NCBI GenBank assembly: GCA_963825445.1
Contig: CAWGTM010000019.1
Coordinates: forward strand, 196,493-260,492
DNA length: 64,000 bases
Direction of reading: 5' to 3'
From: Actinophytocola sp963825445
GTDB lineage: Bacteria; Actinomycetota; Actinomycetes; Mycobacteriales; Pseudonocardiaceae
Shown: one piece after another, positions 48,471 to 56,413 of the stretch
How the letters are laid out: each line of letters starts with the position of its first letter
Position numbering within the stretch: position 1 is the stretch's first letter
Position numbers and translations under genes: made by a program
Notes under the pieces: model-generated
Told to the model about the DNA's origin: nothing
The model's database searches: none
The model's input: only the letters and a program-made list of their open reading frames with translations

Positions 48471-51400
48471 ATGGCCGTGAGAGGTTTCTTCTCGTCGTTC
48501 GAGAACACCGATCCGCCGTTGACCTGGATCGACATCGTCGACATCGACCAGGCGGGCACGCCGCGCGCCGCCGGGGCGAGCCTGAGCACCCGCGAGGGCC
48601 GCGGCCCGAAGCGTCCGCTCACCGGCCGGCCGAACGTCGGATTCACCGGCCGCCGCGCACTGCGCTACCAGGGCACCCACGCCGGTCCGGGCGCCGCCCA
48701 CGTCACGAACAAGCTCTTCCTGGTCGATCTCCTGGTCAGCCGCGACACCGAGCTGTCCTACGTGCTCTTCCCGGAGCTGATCGGCGACGACCTGCGCTAC
48801 CCGAGCACGTACGTGTGCGTGGACCTGGCGTTCGACGACGGCACCCACCTGAGCGACCTCGGCGTCACCGACCAGCTGGGCTTCCCGCTGTCCGCGCTCG
48901 GCCAGGGCGGCTCGAAGGCGCTCGTCCCCGGCCAGTGGAACCAACGCACCGTGCGGATCGGTGTGGCGGAAGGCAAGGTCGTCTCGAAGATCCTGCTGAG
49001 CTACGAGAACCCGGCCGGTCCGGCCGACTTCGCCGGCTGGATCGACGACATCGCACTACGAGACCGACCGAAGCCGCCCGCCCGCAGCCGCCCGGTCGAC
49101 CACGTGGTCACCACCCGCGGCACCGACTCCACGAAGGCGTACTCGCGGGGCAACACCATCCCGGCGACCGCCGTGCCGCACGGGTTCAACTTCTGGACAC
49201 CGGTCACCGACGCCGGCACCGGGGACTGGCTCTACACCTACCACCGGCACAACACCGAGGCGAACCTGCCGGCGCTGCAGGCGTTCTCGGCCAGCCACAT
49301 CCCGAGCCCGTGGATGGGTGACCGCCAGACGTTCCAGGTGCTGCCCTCCGCGGCGGCAGGCCGCCCGACCGCGAACCGGCGCCGCCGCGCCCTGACCTTC
49401 CGCCACGGCAACGAACACGCCCGTCCGCACCACTACGAGGTGCGCTTCACCAACGGCATCCACACCGAGATCGCGCCGACCAACCACGCGGCCCTGTTCC
49501 GGTTCACCTTCCCCGGCGAGGACGCCAACCTGGTGTTCGACAACGTGTCGAAGGACGGTCGGCTCACCGTGGACCCGGTGGGCGGCACGGTGTCCGGCTA
49601 CTCGGATGTCCGCAGTGGACTGTCCGATGGGGCCGGTCGGATGTTCTTCCACGCCACCTTCGACCGGTCGATCGCCGGCGGCGGGCGGCTGTGGCGCGGG
49701 TTCTCCCGCAAGGTCACCGGCTACCTGCGGTTCGAGCCCGACTTCACCGGCCCCACGGTGGTCACCATGCGGATCGCCACCTCGCTGATCAGCGTCGCGC
49801 AGGCCCGGCGGAACCTGTGGCTGGAGATCGCCGACGAGGACACGTTCGAGACCGTGCGGGACCGGGCGGCCGACCTGTGGGACGCGCTGCTCGGCCGGGT
49901 GGAGGTCGAGGGCGCCACCGAGGACCAGCTGGTCACGCTGTACTCCAACCTCTACCGGCTCTACCTGTATCCCAACCGGGGCCACGAGAACACCGGCACC
50001 GTCGAGTCGCCGCACTACCGGTACGCGAGCCCGTTCGCGCCGCCCGCCAAGAAGGACACGCCGACCCAGACGGGCGCCGCGCTCGTGGACGGCCGGGTCT
50101 ACGTGAACAACGGCTTCTGGGACACCTACCGCACCACCTGGCCGGCCTACGCGTTGCTCACGCCCAACCACTGCGGTGAGCTGGTCAACGGGTTCGTCCA
50201 GCAGTACCGCGACAGCGGCTGGATCTCGCGGTGGTCCTCCCCCGGTTACGCCGACCTGATGACCGGCACCAGCTCGGACGTCGCGTTCGCCGACGCCTAT
50301 CTGAAGGGCGTGCGGAACTTCGACGTCCAGGCCGCCTACGACTCGGCGCTGCGCAACGCGACCGTGGCCGCGCCCTTCGCCGGCGTCGGCCGCAAGGGAC
50401 TCGACCGGTCGATCTTCCTGGGCTACACGCCGACGTCCACCGAGTGGGGTCTGTCGTGGACACTCGAGGGCTGCGTCAACGACTTCGCCATCGCCAACCT
50501 GGCCAAGGAACTCGGCGACCGCGAGAACCACGAGTACTTCCTCGACCGCGCCCAGAACTACCTGCACTCGTTCGACCCGAGCACCGGGTTCTTCCAGGGG
50601 CGCAGGGAGAACGGCCGCTGGCGCAGGTCGCCCAACGAGTACGACCCGCGCGCGTGGGGCGGTGACTACGTGGAGACCAACGGCTGGAACATCGCGTTCA
50701 GCGTCCCCCACGACGGCGCCGGGCTCGCGAGCCTGCTCGGCGGGCGCGCGGCGCTCGCGGCGAAGCTCGACGAGTTCTTCGCCACGCAGGAGACCGGCCG
50801 GATGCGCGGTTCCTACTGGAAGCCGATCCACGAGATGGCCGAGGCGCGCGACGTGCGGATGGGCCAGTACGGGCACTCGAACCAGCCCTCGCACCACGTG
50901 ATCTACATGTACGCCTACGCGGGGGCCGCGTGGAAGACGCAGGAGAAGGTGCGGGAGGTGCTGTCCCGGCTGTACGCGGGCAGCGAGATCGGCCAGGGCT
51001 ACCTCGGCGACGAGGACAACGGCGAGATGTCCGCGTGGTGGCTGTTCAGCGCGCTCGGCCTGTACCCGCTGCGGGTCGGCAGCCCCGACTACGTGATCGG
51101 ATCGCCGTTGTTCCGCAAGGCGACCGTGCGTACCGACTCCGGCGCCGAACTCGTGGTGAACGCGCCGAACAACTCGCCCGAGAACGTCTACGTCCAGGGC
51201 CTCCAGGTCAACGGCCAGCCGTGGGACAAGGTGTACCTGCCGCACTCGGTCGTGGCCGCCGGCGCCGTGCTGGACTTCCGGATGGGCCCGGAACCGTCGC
51301 GGTGGGGCTGTGGCCCGGACGCGCTGCCGCCGTCGGTCACCCCGCCGGACACCGTGCCGCGCACCATGTTCGACGTGACGTGCGCGGTCGACGGGCACGC

Positions 51401-51770
51401 GGAGGGCAGCGACGGGATGAGCGTGGCCGCCCTGTTCGACGACAACAGCCGCACGCAGGTGTCGTTCCGCACGCCCACCGCGTGGGTGGCCTACCGGATG
51501 CCCCGGGAGGGCGTGGAGGTCGTGTACTACACGCTCACGTCGGGCACCCGCCGCGACGACCCGCGCAGCTGGATCCTCCGCGGCTCCGACGACGGTGCCA
51601 AGTGGACTGTGCTGGACGAACGGACCCAGGAGACGTTCCGCTGGCGCCGCCAGACCCGCCCGTTCGCGGTGTCCAACCCTGCCACGTTCACCCACTACCG
51701 GCTGGACATCACGGAGAACACGGGCGCTCCGACCGTCACGCTCGCTCAGGTGGAACTGTTGGCCCGCTGA
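48471..51770 (+). CDS. GH92-family alpha-mannosidase with C-terminal F5/8-type (CBM32-like) domain
   Basis: 1099 residues. The GH92 catalytic region is clear: YTYHRHNTEANLPALQAF, FWDTYRTTWPAYALL, TPTSTEWGLSWTLEGCVNDF, SNQPSHHVIYMYAYAG and LGDEDNGEMSAWWLFSALGL, a run including the catalytic and calcium-binding acids in this inverting exo-mannosidase family. Residues about 985-1099 look like a discoidin/CBM32 sugar-binding domain (AALFDDNSRTQVSF, WILRGSDDGAKWTVLDE). GH92 enzymes are usually exported, but the N-terminus MAVRGFFSSFENTDPPLTW has no signal peptide. ATG 48471 follows GAGGAG. Confidence 0.9.
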   Translation: MAVRGFFSSFENTDPPLTWIDIVDIDQAGTPRAAGASLSTREGRGPKRPLTGRPNVGFTGRRALRYQGTHAGPGAAHVTNKLFLVDLLVSRDTELSYVLFPELIGDDLRYPSTYVCVDLAFDDGTHLSDLGVTDQLGFPLSALGQGGSKALVPGQWNQRTVRIGVAEGKVVSKILLSYENPAGPADFAGWIDDIALRDRPKPPARSRPVDHVVTTRGTDSTKAYSRGNTIPATAVPHGFNFWTPVTDAGTGDWLYTYHRHNTEANLPALQAFSASHIPSPWMGDRQTFQVLPSAAAGRPTANRRRRALTFRHGNEHARPHHYEVRFTNGIHTEIAPTNHAALFRFTFPGEDANLVFDNVSKDGRLTVDPVGGTVSGYSDVRSGLSDGAGRMFFHATFDRSIAGGGRLWRGFSRKVTGYLRFEPDFTGPTVVTMRIATSLISVAQARRNLWLEIADEDTFETVRDRAADLWDALLGRVEVEGATEDQLVTLYSNLYRLYLYPNRGHENTGTVESPHYRYASPFAPPAKKDTPTQTGAALVDGRVYVNNGFWDTYRTTWPAYALLTPNHCGELVNGFVQQYRDSGWISRWSSPGYADLMTGTSSDVAFADAYLKGVRNFDVQAAYDSALRNATVAAPFAGVGRKGLDRSIFLGYTPTSTEWGLSWTLEGCVNDFAIANLAKELGDRENHEYFLDRAQNYLHSFDPSTGFFQGRRENGRWRRSPNEYDPRAWGGDYVETNGWNIAFSVPHDGAGLASLLGGRAALAAKLDEFFATQETGRMRGSYWKPIHEMAEARDVRMGQYGHSNQPSHHVIYMYAYAGAAWKTQEKVREVLSRLYAGSEIGQGYLGDEDNGEMSAWWLFSALGLYPLRVGSPDYVIGSPLFRKATVRTDSGAELVVNAPNNSPENVYVQGLQVNGQPWDKVYLPHSVVAAGAVLDFRMGPEPSRWGCGPDALPPSVTPPDTVPRTMFDVTCAVDGHAEGSDGMSVAALFDDNSRTQVSFRTPTAWVAYRMPREGVEVVYYTLTSGTRRDDPRSWILRGSDDGAKWTVLDERTQETFRWRRQTRPFAVSNPATFTHYRLDITENTGAPTVTLAQVELLAR

Positions 51771-51774
51771 AAGG

Positions 51775-51815
51775 CGAACGCCGCCGCCCGAGAGACTCGG
51801 TGGCGGCGGCGTTCG
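51775..51815. terminator. Bidirectional terminator hairpin
   Basis: CGAACGCCGCCGCC (51775-51788) and GGCGGCGGCGTTCG (51802-51815), a perfect 14-bp stem, with further pairing inside the loop (CGAG/CTCG). It sits in the 54-bp gap between the convergent GH92 and membrane-protein genes. Confidence 0.8.
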
Positions 51816-51824
51816 GAGCCAGGG

Positions 51825-52451
51825 TCAGCGCGCGCGGCGCGACTCCAGGAACTGCGTGGAGCTGGAGCCGAGCGAGATGATCAGGCTGATCGTCGGCATG
51901 GTGGCGAAGAACACCACGATGAAGACCATCACGCCGGTCGCGGCGTTGACCAGCTGCTGGTCCACACCGTCCGTGTCCGCCGTGAGGAACCTGATCAGGT
52001 AGTAGAGGCAGATGACCAGCTCGAGTGCGCAGCCGGCCACCAGCAGGTTGCGGCTCTTGCCGGCCGCGAACTGAACGCCACCCATGATGAGCAGCGCGAT
52101 ACCCACCGCCTGGGCGATGGCCACCAGCAGCTCGAGGATCAGGTCACCGCCGGTGATGTCCCCGGTGCCGAGGCCGATGAACGCCAGGACCGTGGTGATC
52201 GAGGTGATGCCGGCCTGCACGTAGGCGAGCACGGCGGCCGCCATCACCGAGCCGGGACGAGGGATCGGACCCCCGCTGTATTCCTGCGGCGCCTGCGGCA
52301 TCGAGCTGTAGCCCGGTGCCTGCGGGTAACCGCCCTGTTGCGGATATCCGCCGGGAGGGGTGCCCTGCTGCGGGTAGCCACCGGGCGGCGTGCCGCCCTG
52401 CTGCGGGTAGCCGCCGCTCGGGTCGGGCTGCTGGCCGTATGGCTGATTCAT
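51825..52451 (-). CDS. Membrane protein with Gly/Tyr/Pro/Gln-rich repeats, paralogue 1
   Basis: 208 residues. The N-terminal 75 are a disordered tail of GGYPQQG-type repeats, common in actinobacterial membrane proteins linked to cell-wall growth zones. The rest has four hydrophobic helices (SVMAAAVLAYVQAGITSIT, LLVAIAQAVGIALLIMGGV, LLVAGCALELVICLYYL, VMVFIVVFFATMPTISLI). I recognise no characterised family. It is the first of three related genes in a row on the minus strand (51825-53706). ATG 52451 follows AGGAGCGAAG. Confidence 0.75.
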   Translation of the reverse strand: MNQPYGQQPDPSGGYPQQGGTPPGGYPQQGTPPGGYPQQGGYPQAPGYSSMPQAPQEYSGGPIPRPGSVMAAAVLAYVQAGITSITTVLAFIGLGTGDITGGDLILELLVAIAQAVGIALLIMGGVQFAAGKSRNLLVAGCALELVICLYYLIRFLTADTDGVDQQLVNAATGVMVFIVVFFATMPTISLIISLGSSSTQFLESRRAR

Positions 52452-52568
52452 CTTCGCTCCTCGGTGCGCCGCAGACGTCCCTGCGGACATTGCCTCGAAT
52501 ATTGGCACAGATCCCCGACCTTGCCAGGGCAATCGCGTATTCGTGCCGAAGTGTTGCCGAATCAGGTG

Positions 52569-53231
52569 TCACCGCACCCCGCGGGACCGCAGGAACTCAG
52601 TGGCCGACCGGCCCCGCGACATGGACAGGCTGATGACCGGCAGGATCGCGAACATGACGGCGGAGACGATCAGAGCGCCCCGTGCGGCGTCCCGCGATCC
52701 GTCCACCTCGGACGGGTTGTCCGGGCCGAACACGCCGTCCGACAGCGTGGCGAAGACGATGATGTAGAAGAAGCAGATCACGAACTGCAGCACGCACGCC
52801 GCCATCAACAGGGTGCGGTCCGTGCCGGCCATGATCTTGACGCCGCCGGCGATGAGCAGCCCGACACCCGCGGCCGCCGCCAGCACGGCCAGGGTCTGCA
52901 CCAGCAGTCGGCCGGTGCCGAACCCGCTGTCGAACAGGCCCACGAACATGATGAGGGTGGCGAGCCCCGTGATGCCGGCCTGGACGAAGCCGAGCACCGC
53001 CGACGCCGTGATCACCCCCGGCCGCCGGTAGTGCCCCTGCGCCGCAGGGGCCTGCGGCAGCGGGGCGACCGGGTAGCCGTAGGGGTACGGCCGCTGCGCA
53101 GGCGGCTGATCGTAGGCGTGGGTCGGCTGGTCCTGGTAGACGTAGCCGGCCGGCGGCGCCTGGAACCCCGGGACCGCGGGCTCGGCGGGCGGCGGACCGG
53201 CCTCGGGCACCTGATCGTGGGACTGTGTCAT
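52569..53231 (-). CDS. Membrane protein with Pro/Tyr-rich tail, paralogue 2
   Basis: 220 residues with the same plan as its neighbour: a proline- and tyrosine-rich N-terminal tail of about 70 residues, then four helices beginning RRPGVITASAVLGFVQAGIT, closely parallel to RPGSVMAAAVLAYVQAGIT in paralogue 1. Shared C-terminal features (SRGRSATEFL versus SSSTQFL) confirm duplication. Function unknown. Confidence 0.75.
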   Translation of the reverse strand: MTQSHDQVPEAGPPPAEPAVPGFQAPPAGYVYQDQPTHAYDQPPAQRPYPYGYPVAPLPQAPAAQGHYRRPGVITASAVLGFVQAGITGLATLIMFVGLFDSGFGTGRLLVQTLAVLAAAAGVGLLIAGGVKIMAGTDRTLLMAACVLQFVICFFYIIVFATLSDGVFGPDNPSEVDGSRDAARGALIVSAVMFAILPVISLSMSRGRSATEFLRSRGVR

Positions 53232-53307
53232 CGTCGCTCCCCCGTGACCTACCGGACCATTCGCCCGAATTTTGTCACAGGCGCGGCGTCATCCCCGGCG
53301 GCGCGAC

Positions 53308-53706
53308 CTAATCGTGCCGGGAAACTACCGATCGGCGCGCTCGCGCCCCCGACGCGAGGAAGAACGCGGTCACCGGCACCCCGGCGATCACCAGCGGCAC
53401 GAAGAAGACGTCGTCGTTCACGTACAGGAAGTACGTCCAGAACAGACAGAGCAGCACCTGCAGGACGATCGCCAGGAGGAACAACCCGCGTCCGGTGCCG
53501 CCCCGGAGCCGGACCGCGCCGGCGACGAGCAGCAGCGCGCCCACCAGTCCGACCGCGGCCTGCGGCCACAGCCCGGCGCCCAGTTCGTCCCTGCTCCAGA
53601 AGTCGTCGTCGGCCACCCACGTGAGGTACGCCGTGCCGGCCGCGGAGATCAGGGCCTGCAGGATGCCGAGCGTCGCGGCCGCGGAGACCGATCCTGGCCG
53701 CGCCAT
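53308..53706 (-). CDS. Small membrane protein, paralogue 3
   Basis: 132 residues beginning directly with MARPGSVSAAATLGILQALI, the equivalent of the first helix of paralogues 1 and 2, but without the proline-rich tail. Four helices are predicted and the end is basic. Its ATG overlaps the stop of the histidine phosphatase (ATGA), so it is co-translated with the UppP-phosphatase operon. It occupies the slot where DUF3090 is found in M. tuberculosis. Confidence 0.72.
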   Translation of the reverse strand: MARPGSVSAAATLGILQALISAAGTAYLTWVADDDFWSRDELGAGLWPQAAVGLVGALLLVAGAVRLRGGTGRGLFLLAIVLQVLLCLFWTYFLYVNDDVFFVPLVIAGVPVTAFFLASGARARRSVVSRHD

Positions 53707-54413
53707 CAGACGGCCTTCCCGGTCACGCCACCAGGAACCGCGTCGCTCGCGGGCGGGTCGTCCTCGCCGGCCTTCGGGGCGGGGGGCACGATGCTGGCCA
53801 ATTCTCCTCCGTTGTCGTTCATCCGCAGCACGAACGGCCGCGTGTCCGTGTACTGCACCACCGAAACCGACGCCGGGTTCACCACGATCCGCTGGAACGA
53901 GTCGAGGTGCTGGCCGAGCGCGTCGGCCAGCAGCGCCTTCAGCACGTCACCGTGGCTGCACAGCAACCACACGGCACCGGGCCCGTGTGCCGCCGTGATG
54001 CGCGCGTCGTGCTCGCGGACCGCGGCCACCGCCCGGGTCTGCACGGTGGCCAGGCCCTCGCCCTCGGGGAACACGGCGGCCGACGGGTGCTGCTGCACCA
54101 CCGACCACAGTTTCTCCTTGAACAGGTCCTTCAGTTCGCGTCCGGTCCAGGCACCGTAGTCCACTTCGGACAACCGGTCCTCGATCACCGGTTCCAGCCC
54201 GCGTGCGGCGGCGAGCGGGGTGACCGTCTGGCGGCAGCGCTGCAGCGGCGAGGACACGATCTCGGCCAGCGGCACGTCGGTCAGCCGCTCCACCAGCGCG
54301 TCGGCCTGGCCGCGACCGGACGAGTCCAACTCGACGCCCGGCGAGCGCCCGGCCAGCACCCCGGCCCCGTTGGCCGTGGACCTGGCATGTCTGAGCAGAA
54401 CGACGGTTCCCAC
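53706..54413 (-). CDS. Histidine phosphatase (MSMEG_4193-type) family protein
   Basis: A 235-residue phosphoglycerate-mutase-fold phosphatase. The catalytic RHAR motif is LLRHARSTANGAG (7-19), the second Arg region is SSPLQRCRQT, the Glu is in EVDYGAW and the second His is in LLCSHGDVLKALL. Substrate unknown. It lies 9 bp downstream of uppP on the same strand. In M. tuberculosis the next genes would be DUF3090 and an SCO1664-family gene; here these are 37 kb away. Confidence 0.88.
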   Translation of the reverse strand: MGTVVLLRHARSTANGAGVLAGRSPGVELDSSGRGQADALVERLTDVPLAEIVSSPLQRCRQTVTPLAAARGLEPVIEDRLSEVDYGAWTGRELKDLFKEKLWSVVQQHPSAAVFPEGEGLATVQTRAVAAVREHDARITAAHGPGAVWLLCSHGDVLKALLADALGQHLDSFQRIVVNPASVSVVQYTDTRPFVLRMNDNGGELASIVPPAPKAGEDDPPASDAVPGGVTGKAV

Positions 54414-54422
54414 GGGGCAAGA

Positions 54423-55265
54423 CTACGAGGTGGGACCGGCGTTGGGGTCCAGCGCCCCCGTGCCCACCAGCACCAGGATCAGTGCGCCCAGGGCCAGCCG
54501 GTAGACCACGAACGGCATGAAGCTGCGCTTCTTGATGAACGCCATCAGCCACGCGATCACCACGTAGCCGACGCCGAACGCCACGATGGTCGCCACGATC
54601 GTCGGGCCCCACGCCGGCGAGTTCGTACCGCCGATGTCGGTCAGCTTGTAGAAGCCCGACGCGAACACGGCCGGCACGGCCAGCAGGAACGCGTACTCGG
54701 CGGCCTCCTCGCGCTTGTAGCCCATCAGCCGGCCCGCGGTGATCGTGCCGCCCGAACGGGACACGCCGGGGATCAGCGCGAGGGCCTGGGCGAGACCGAA
54801 CCAGATGCCGTGCGGCACGGTCAGGTGCTGGTCGAGCGTGCGGAAGCGGTAGCCGATGAGGTCGGCGATGCCGAGCAGGATGCCGAAGAAGATCAGCGTG
54901 AACGCGATCAGGCGCAGGTCCCGGAAGGCGTGGTCGATCTGGTCCTGGAACAGGATGCCGAGGACGGCGATCGGCAGCGTGCCGATGATCACCAGCCAGC
55001 CCATCCGCGAGTCCGGGTCGTCACGCCAGGTCGACGGCCGCCGAAGCGACCGGAACCAGGCGACCAGGATCCGGCCGATCTTCTTGCGGAAGTACAGGAC
55101 GACGGCCGTCTCCGTGCCGATCTGGGTGACGGCCGTGAAGGCCGCCCCCGGGTCGTCCCAGCCGGCGAACGCCGCCGACACGCGTAAGTGGGCGCTGGAG
55201 GAGATCGGGAGGAACTCAGTCAGTCCCTGAATGAGACCGAGAAAGAGGGCTTCGAGCCAGCTCAA
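54423..55265 (-). CDS. uppP: Undecaprenyl-diphosphatase (BacA/UppP)
   Basis: A 280-residue membrane enzyme with about eight helices that dephosphorylates undecaprenyl diphosphate for peptidoglycan synthesis and confers bacitracin tolerance. Signature regions are LGLIQGLTEFLPISSSAHL (Glu-rich first motif) and LIPGVSRSGGTITAG (second motif with the catalytic Ser-Arg). The start is TTG, overlapping the LLM stop (TTGA), giving MSWLEALFLGLIQG. It is the third member of a tightly coupled minus-strand operon LLM-uppP-phosphatase-small membrane protein, reading from upstream as LLM first. Confidence 0.93.
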   Translation of the reverse strand: MSWLEALFLGLIQGLTEFLPISSSAHLRVSAAFAGWDDPGAAFTAVTQIGTETAVVLYFRKKIGRILVAWFRSLRRPSTWRDDPDSRMGWLVIIGTLPIAVLGILFQDQIDHAFRDLRLIAFTLIFFGILLGIADLIGYRFRTLDQHLTVPHGIWFGLAQALALIPGVSRSGGTITAGRLMGYKREEAAEYAFLLAVPAVFASGFYKLTDIGGTNSPAWGPTIVATIVAFGVGYVVIAWLMAFIKKRSFMPFVVYRLALGALILVLVGTGALDPNAGPTS

Positions 55266-56311
55266 CTACCAACTCCCGCGAGATCCAGAGCCTCCACCGC
55301 GACGCGCAGAGCCGCGATGCCGTGCTCGAGATCTTGCAGTACCGGTGACAGCGTCAGAGTGGTGACCCCCGAATCGGCGAGCGCACGCATGTGCTCCGCG
55401 ATCCGCTCCTTGGGTCCCAGCAGGGCGGTCGCGTCGAGGAAGCCGAGCGGCACCTTGGCCGCGGCGCCCGCGTAGTCCTTGGCCAGGTAGGCGTCCTGCA
55501 CCTCGGTCGCCTCGGCCTCGTAGCCCATGCGGCAGGCCAGGTTGTTGTAGAAGTTCTGCTCGCGGCTGCCCATGCCGCCGACGTAGAGCGCCGCGTAGGG
55601 CCGCACGGTGTCGGCCGCCGCCTTCCAGTCGTCGTTCACCACGATCGGCACGGTCGGCACGACGTCGAAGCCGGCCATCGTCTTGCCGGCCTTCTCACGG
55701 CCCTTGGCGATCAGCTTGAGCGCCTCGGGACCGAACTCCGGGGAGTAGAAGATCGCGAGCCAGCCGTCGGCGATCTCGCCGGTCAGCTCGAGGTTCTTCG
55801 GGCCGATGGAGGCCAGGTAGATCGGGATCTGCTCGCGGACCGGGTGGACGGTGAGCTTGAGCGGCTTGCCGGGGCCGTCGGGCAGCGGCAGCGTGAAGTG
55901 CTTGCCCTCGTAGGAGACCCGCTCGCGGCGCAGGGCGGTCCTCACGATGTCCACGTACTCGCGGGTGCGGGCCAGCGGCTTGTCGAACTTGACGCCGTAC
56001 CAGCCCTCGGAGACCTGCGGGCCGGACACGCCGAGGCCGAGGCGGAAACGGCCGCCGGACAGCGAGTCGAGGGTGGCGGCCGTCATGGCGGCCATGGTGG
56101 GCTGGCGCGCGGGGATCTGCAGGATCGCGCTGCCCACGTCCATCTTCGTGGTCTGCGCGGCGATCCACGCGAGCACCGTGGGCACGTCGGAGCCGTAGGC
56201 CTCCGCGGCCCAGGCCACGGAGAAGCCGAGCTTGTCGGCCTCCCTGGCGAGCGTGAGGTTGTTCGCGTCGTTGCCGGCACCCCAGTAACCGAGGTTCAGT
56301 CCGAGTCGCAT
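55262..56311 (-). CDS. LLM-class F420-dependent oxidoreductase
   Basis: A 349-residue TIM-barrel enzyme of the group that uses coenzyme F420 (MRLGLNLGYWGAGND, VAWAAEAYGSDVPTVLAWIA, QIPARQPTMAAMTAATLDSL, RFRLGLGVSGPQVSEGW, IYLASIGPKNLELTGEIADG). The substrate is unknown. TAGGCT lies 6 nt before ATG 56311, so the whole uppP operon starts with a leaderless message. The gene is divergent from an aldo/keto reductase. Confidence 0.88.
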   Translation of the reverse strand: MRLGLNLGYWGAGNDANNLTLAREADKLGFSVAWAAEAYGSDVPTVLAWIAAQTTKMDVGSAILQIPARQPTMAAMTAATLDSLSGGRFRLGLGVSGPQVSEGWYGVKFDKPLARTREYVDIVRTALRRERVSYEGKHFTLPLPDGPGKPLKLTVHPVREQIPIYLASIGPKNLELTGEIADGWLAIFYSPEFGPEALKLIAKGREKAGKTMAGFDVVPTVPIVVNDDWKAAADTVRPYAALYVGGMGSREQNFYNNLACRMGYEAEATEVQDAYLAKDYAGAAAKVPLGFLDATALLGPKERIAEHMRALADSGVTTLTLSPVLQDLEHGIAALRVAVEALDLAGVGS

Positions 56312-56317
56312 CGCCAG

Positions 56318-56323
56318 AGCCTA
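56318..56323 (-). promoter_or_regulatory. Leaderless promoter of the LLM-uppP operon
   Basis: TAGGCT on the minus strand, 6 nt before ATG 56311. Confidence 0.6.
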
Positions 56324-56401
56324 CCGCTAATTGGCTGACCGCCAACTGTGGTTCCCCCCACGCGTTCGGGGTGCCTGCCAGCGGCAACGAGGTGATCCGC
56401 T

Positions 56402-56407
56402 TAGGCT
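56402..56407 (+). promoter_or_regulatory. Leaderless promoter of the aldo/keto reductase gene
   Basis: TAGGCT, 6 nt before GTG 56414. It is the same hexamer and spacing as the divergent promoter. Confidence 0.6.
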
Positions 56408-56413
56408 TCCCCG

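Noticed and set aside
49056..51695. An 879-codon open frame on the minus strand
   Set aside because: Shadow of the GH92 gene, which has clear family motifs in the other strand.
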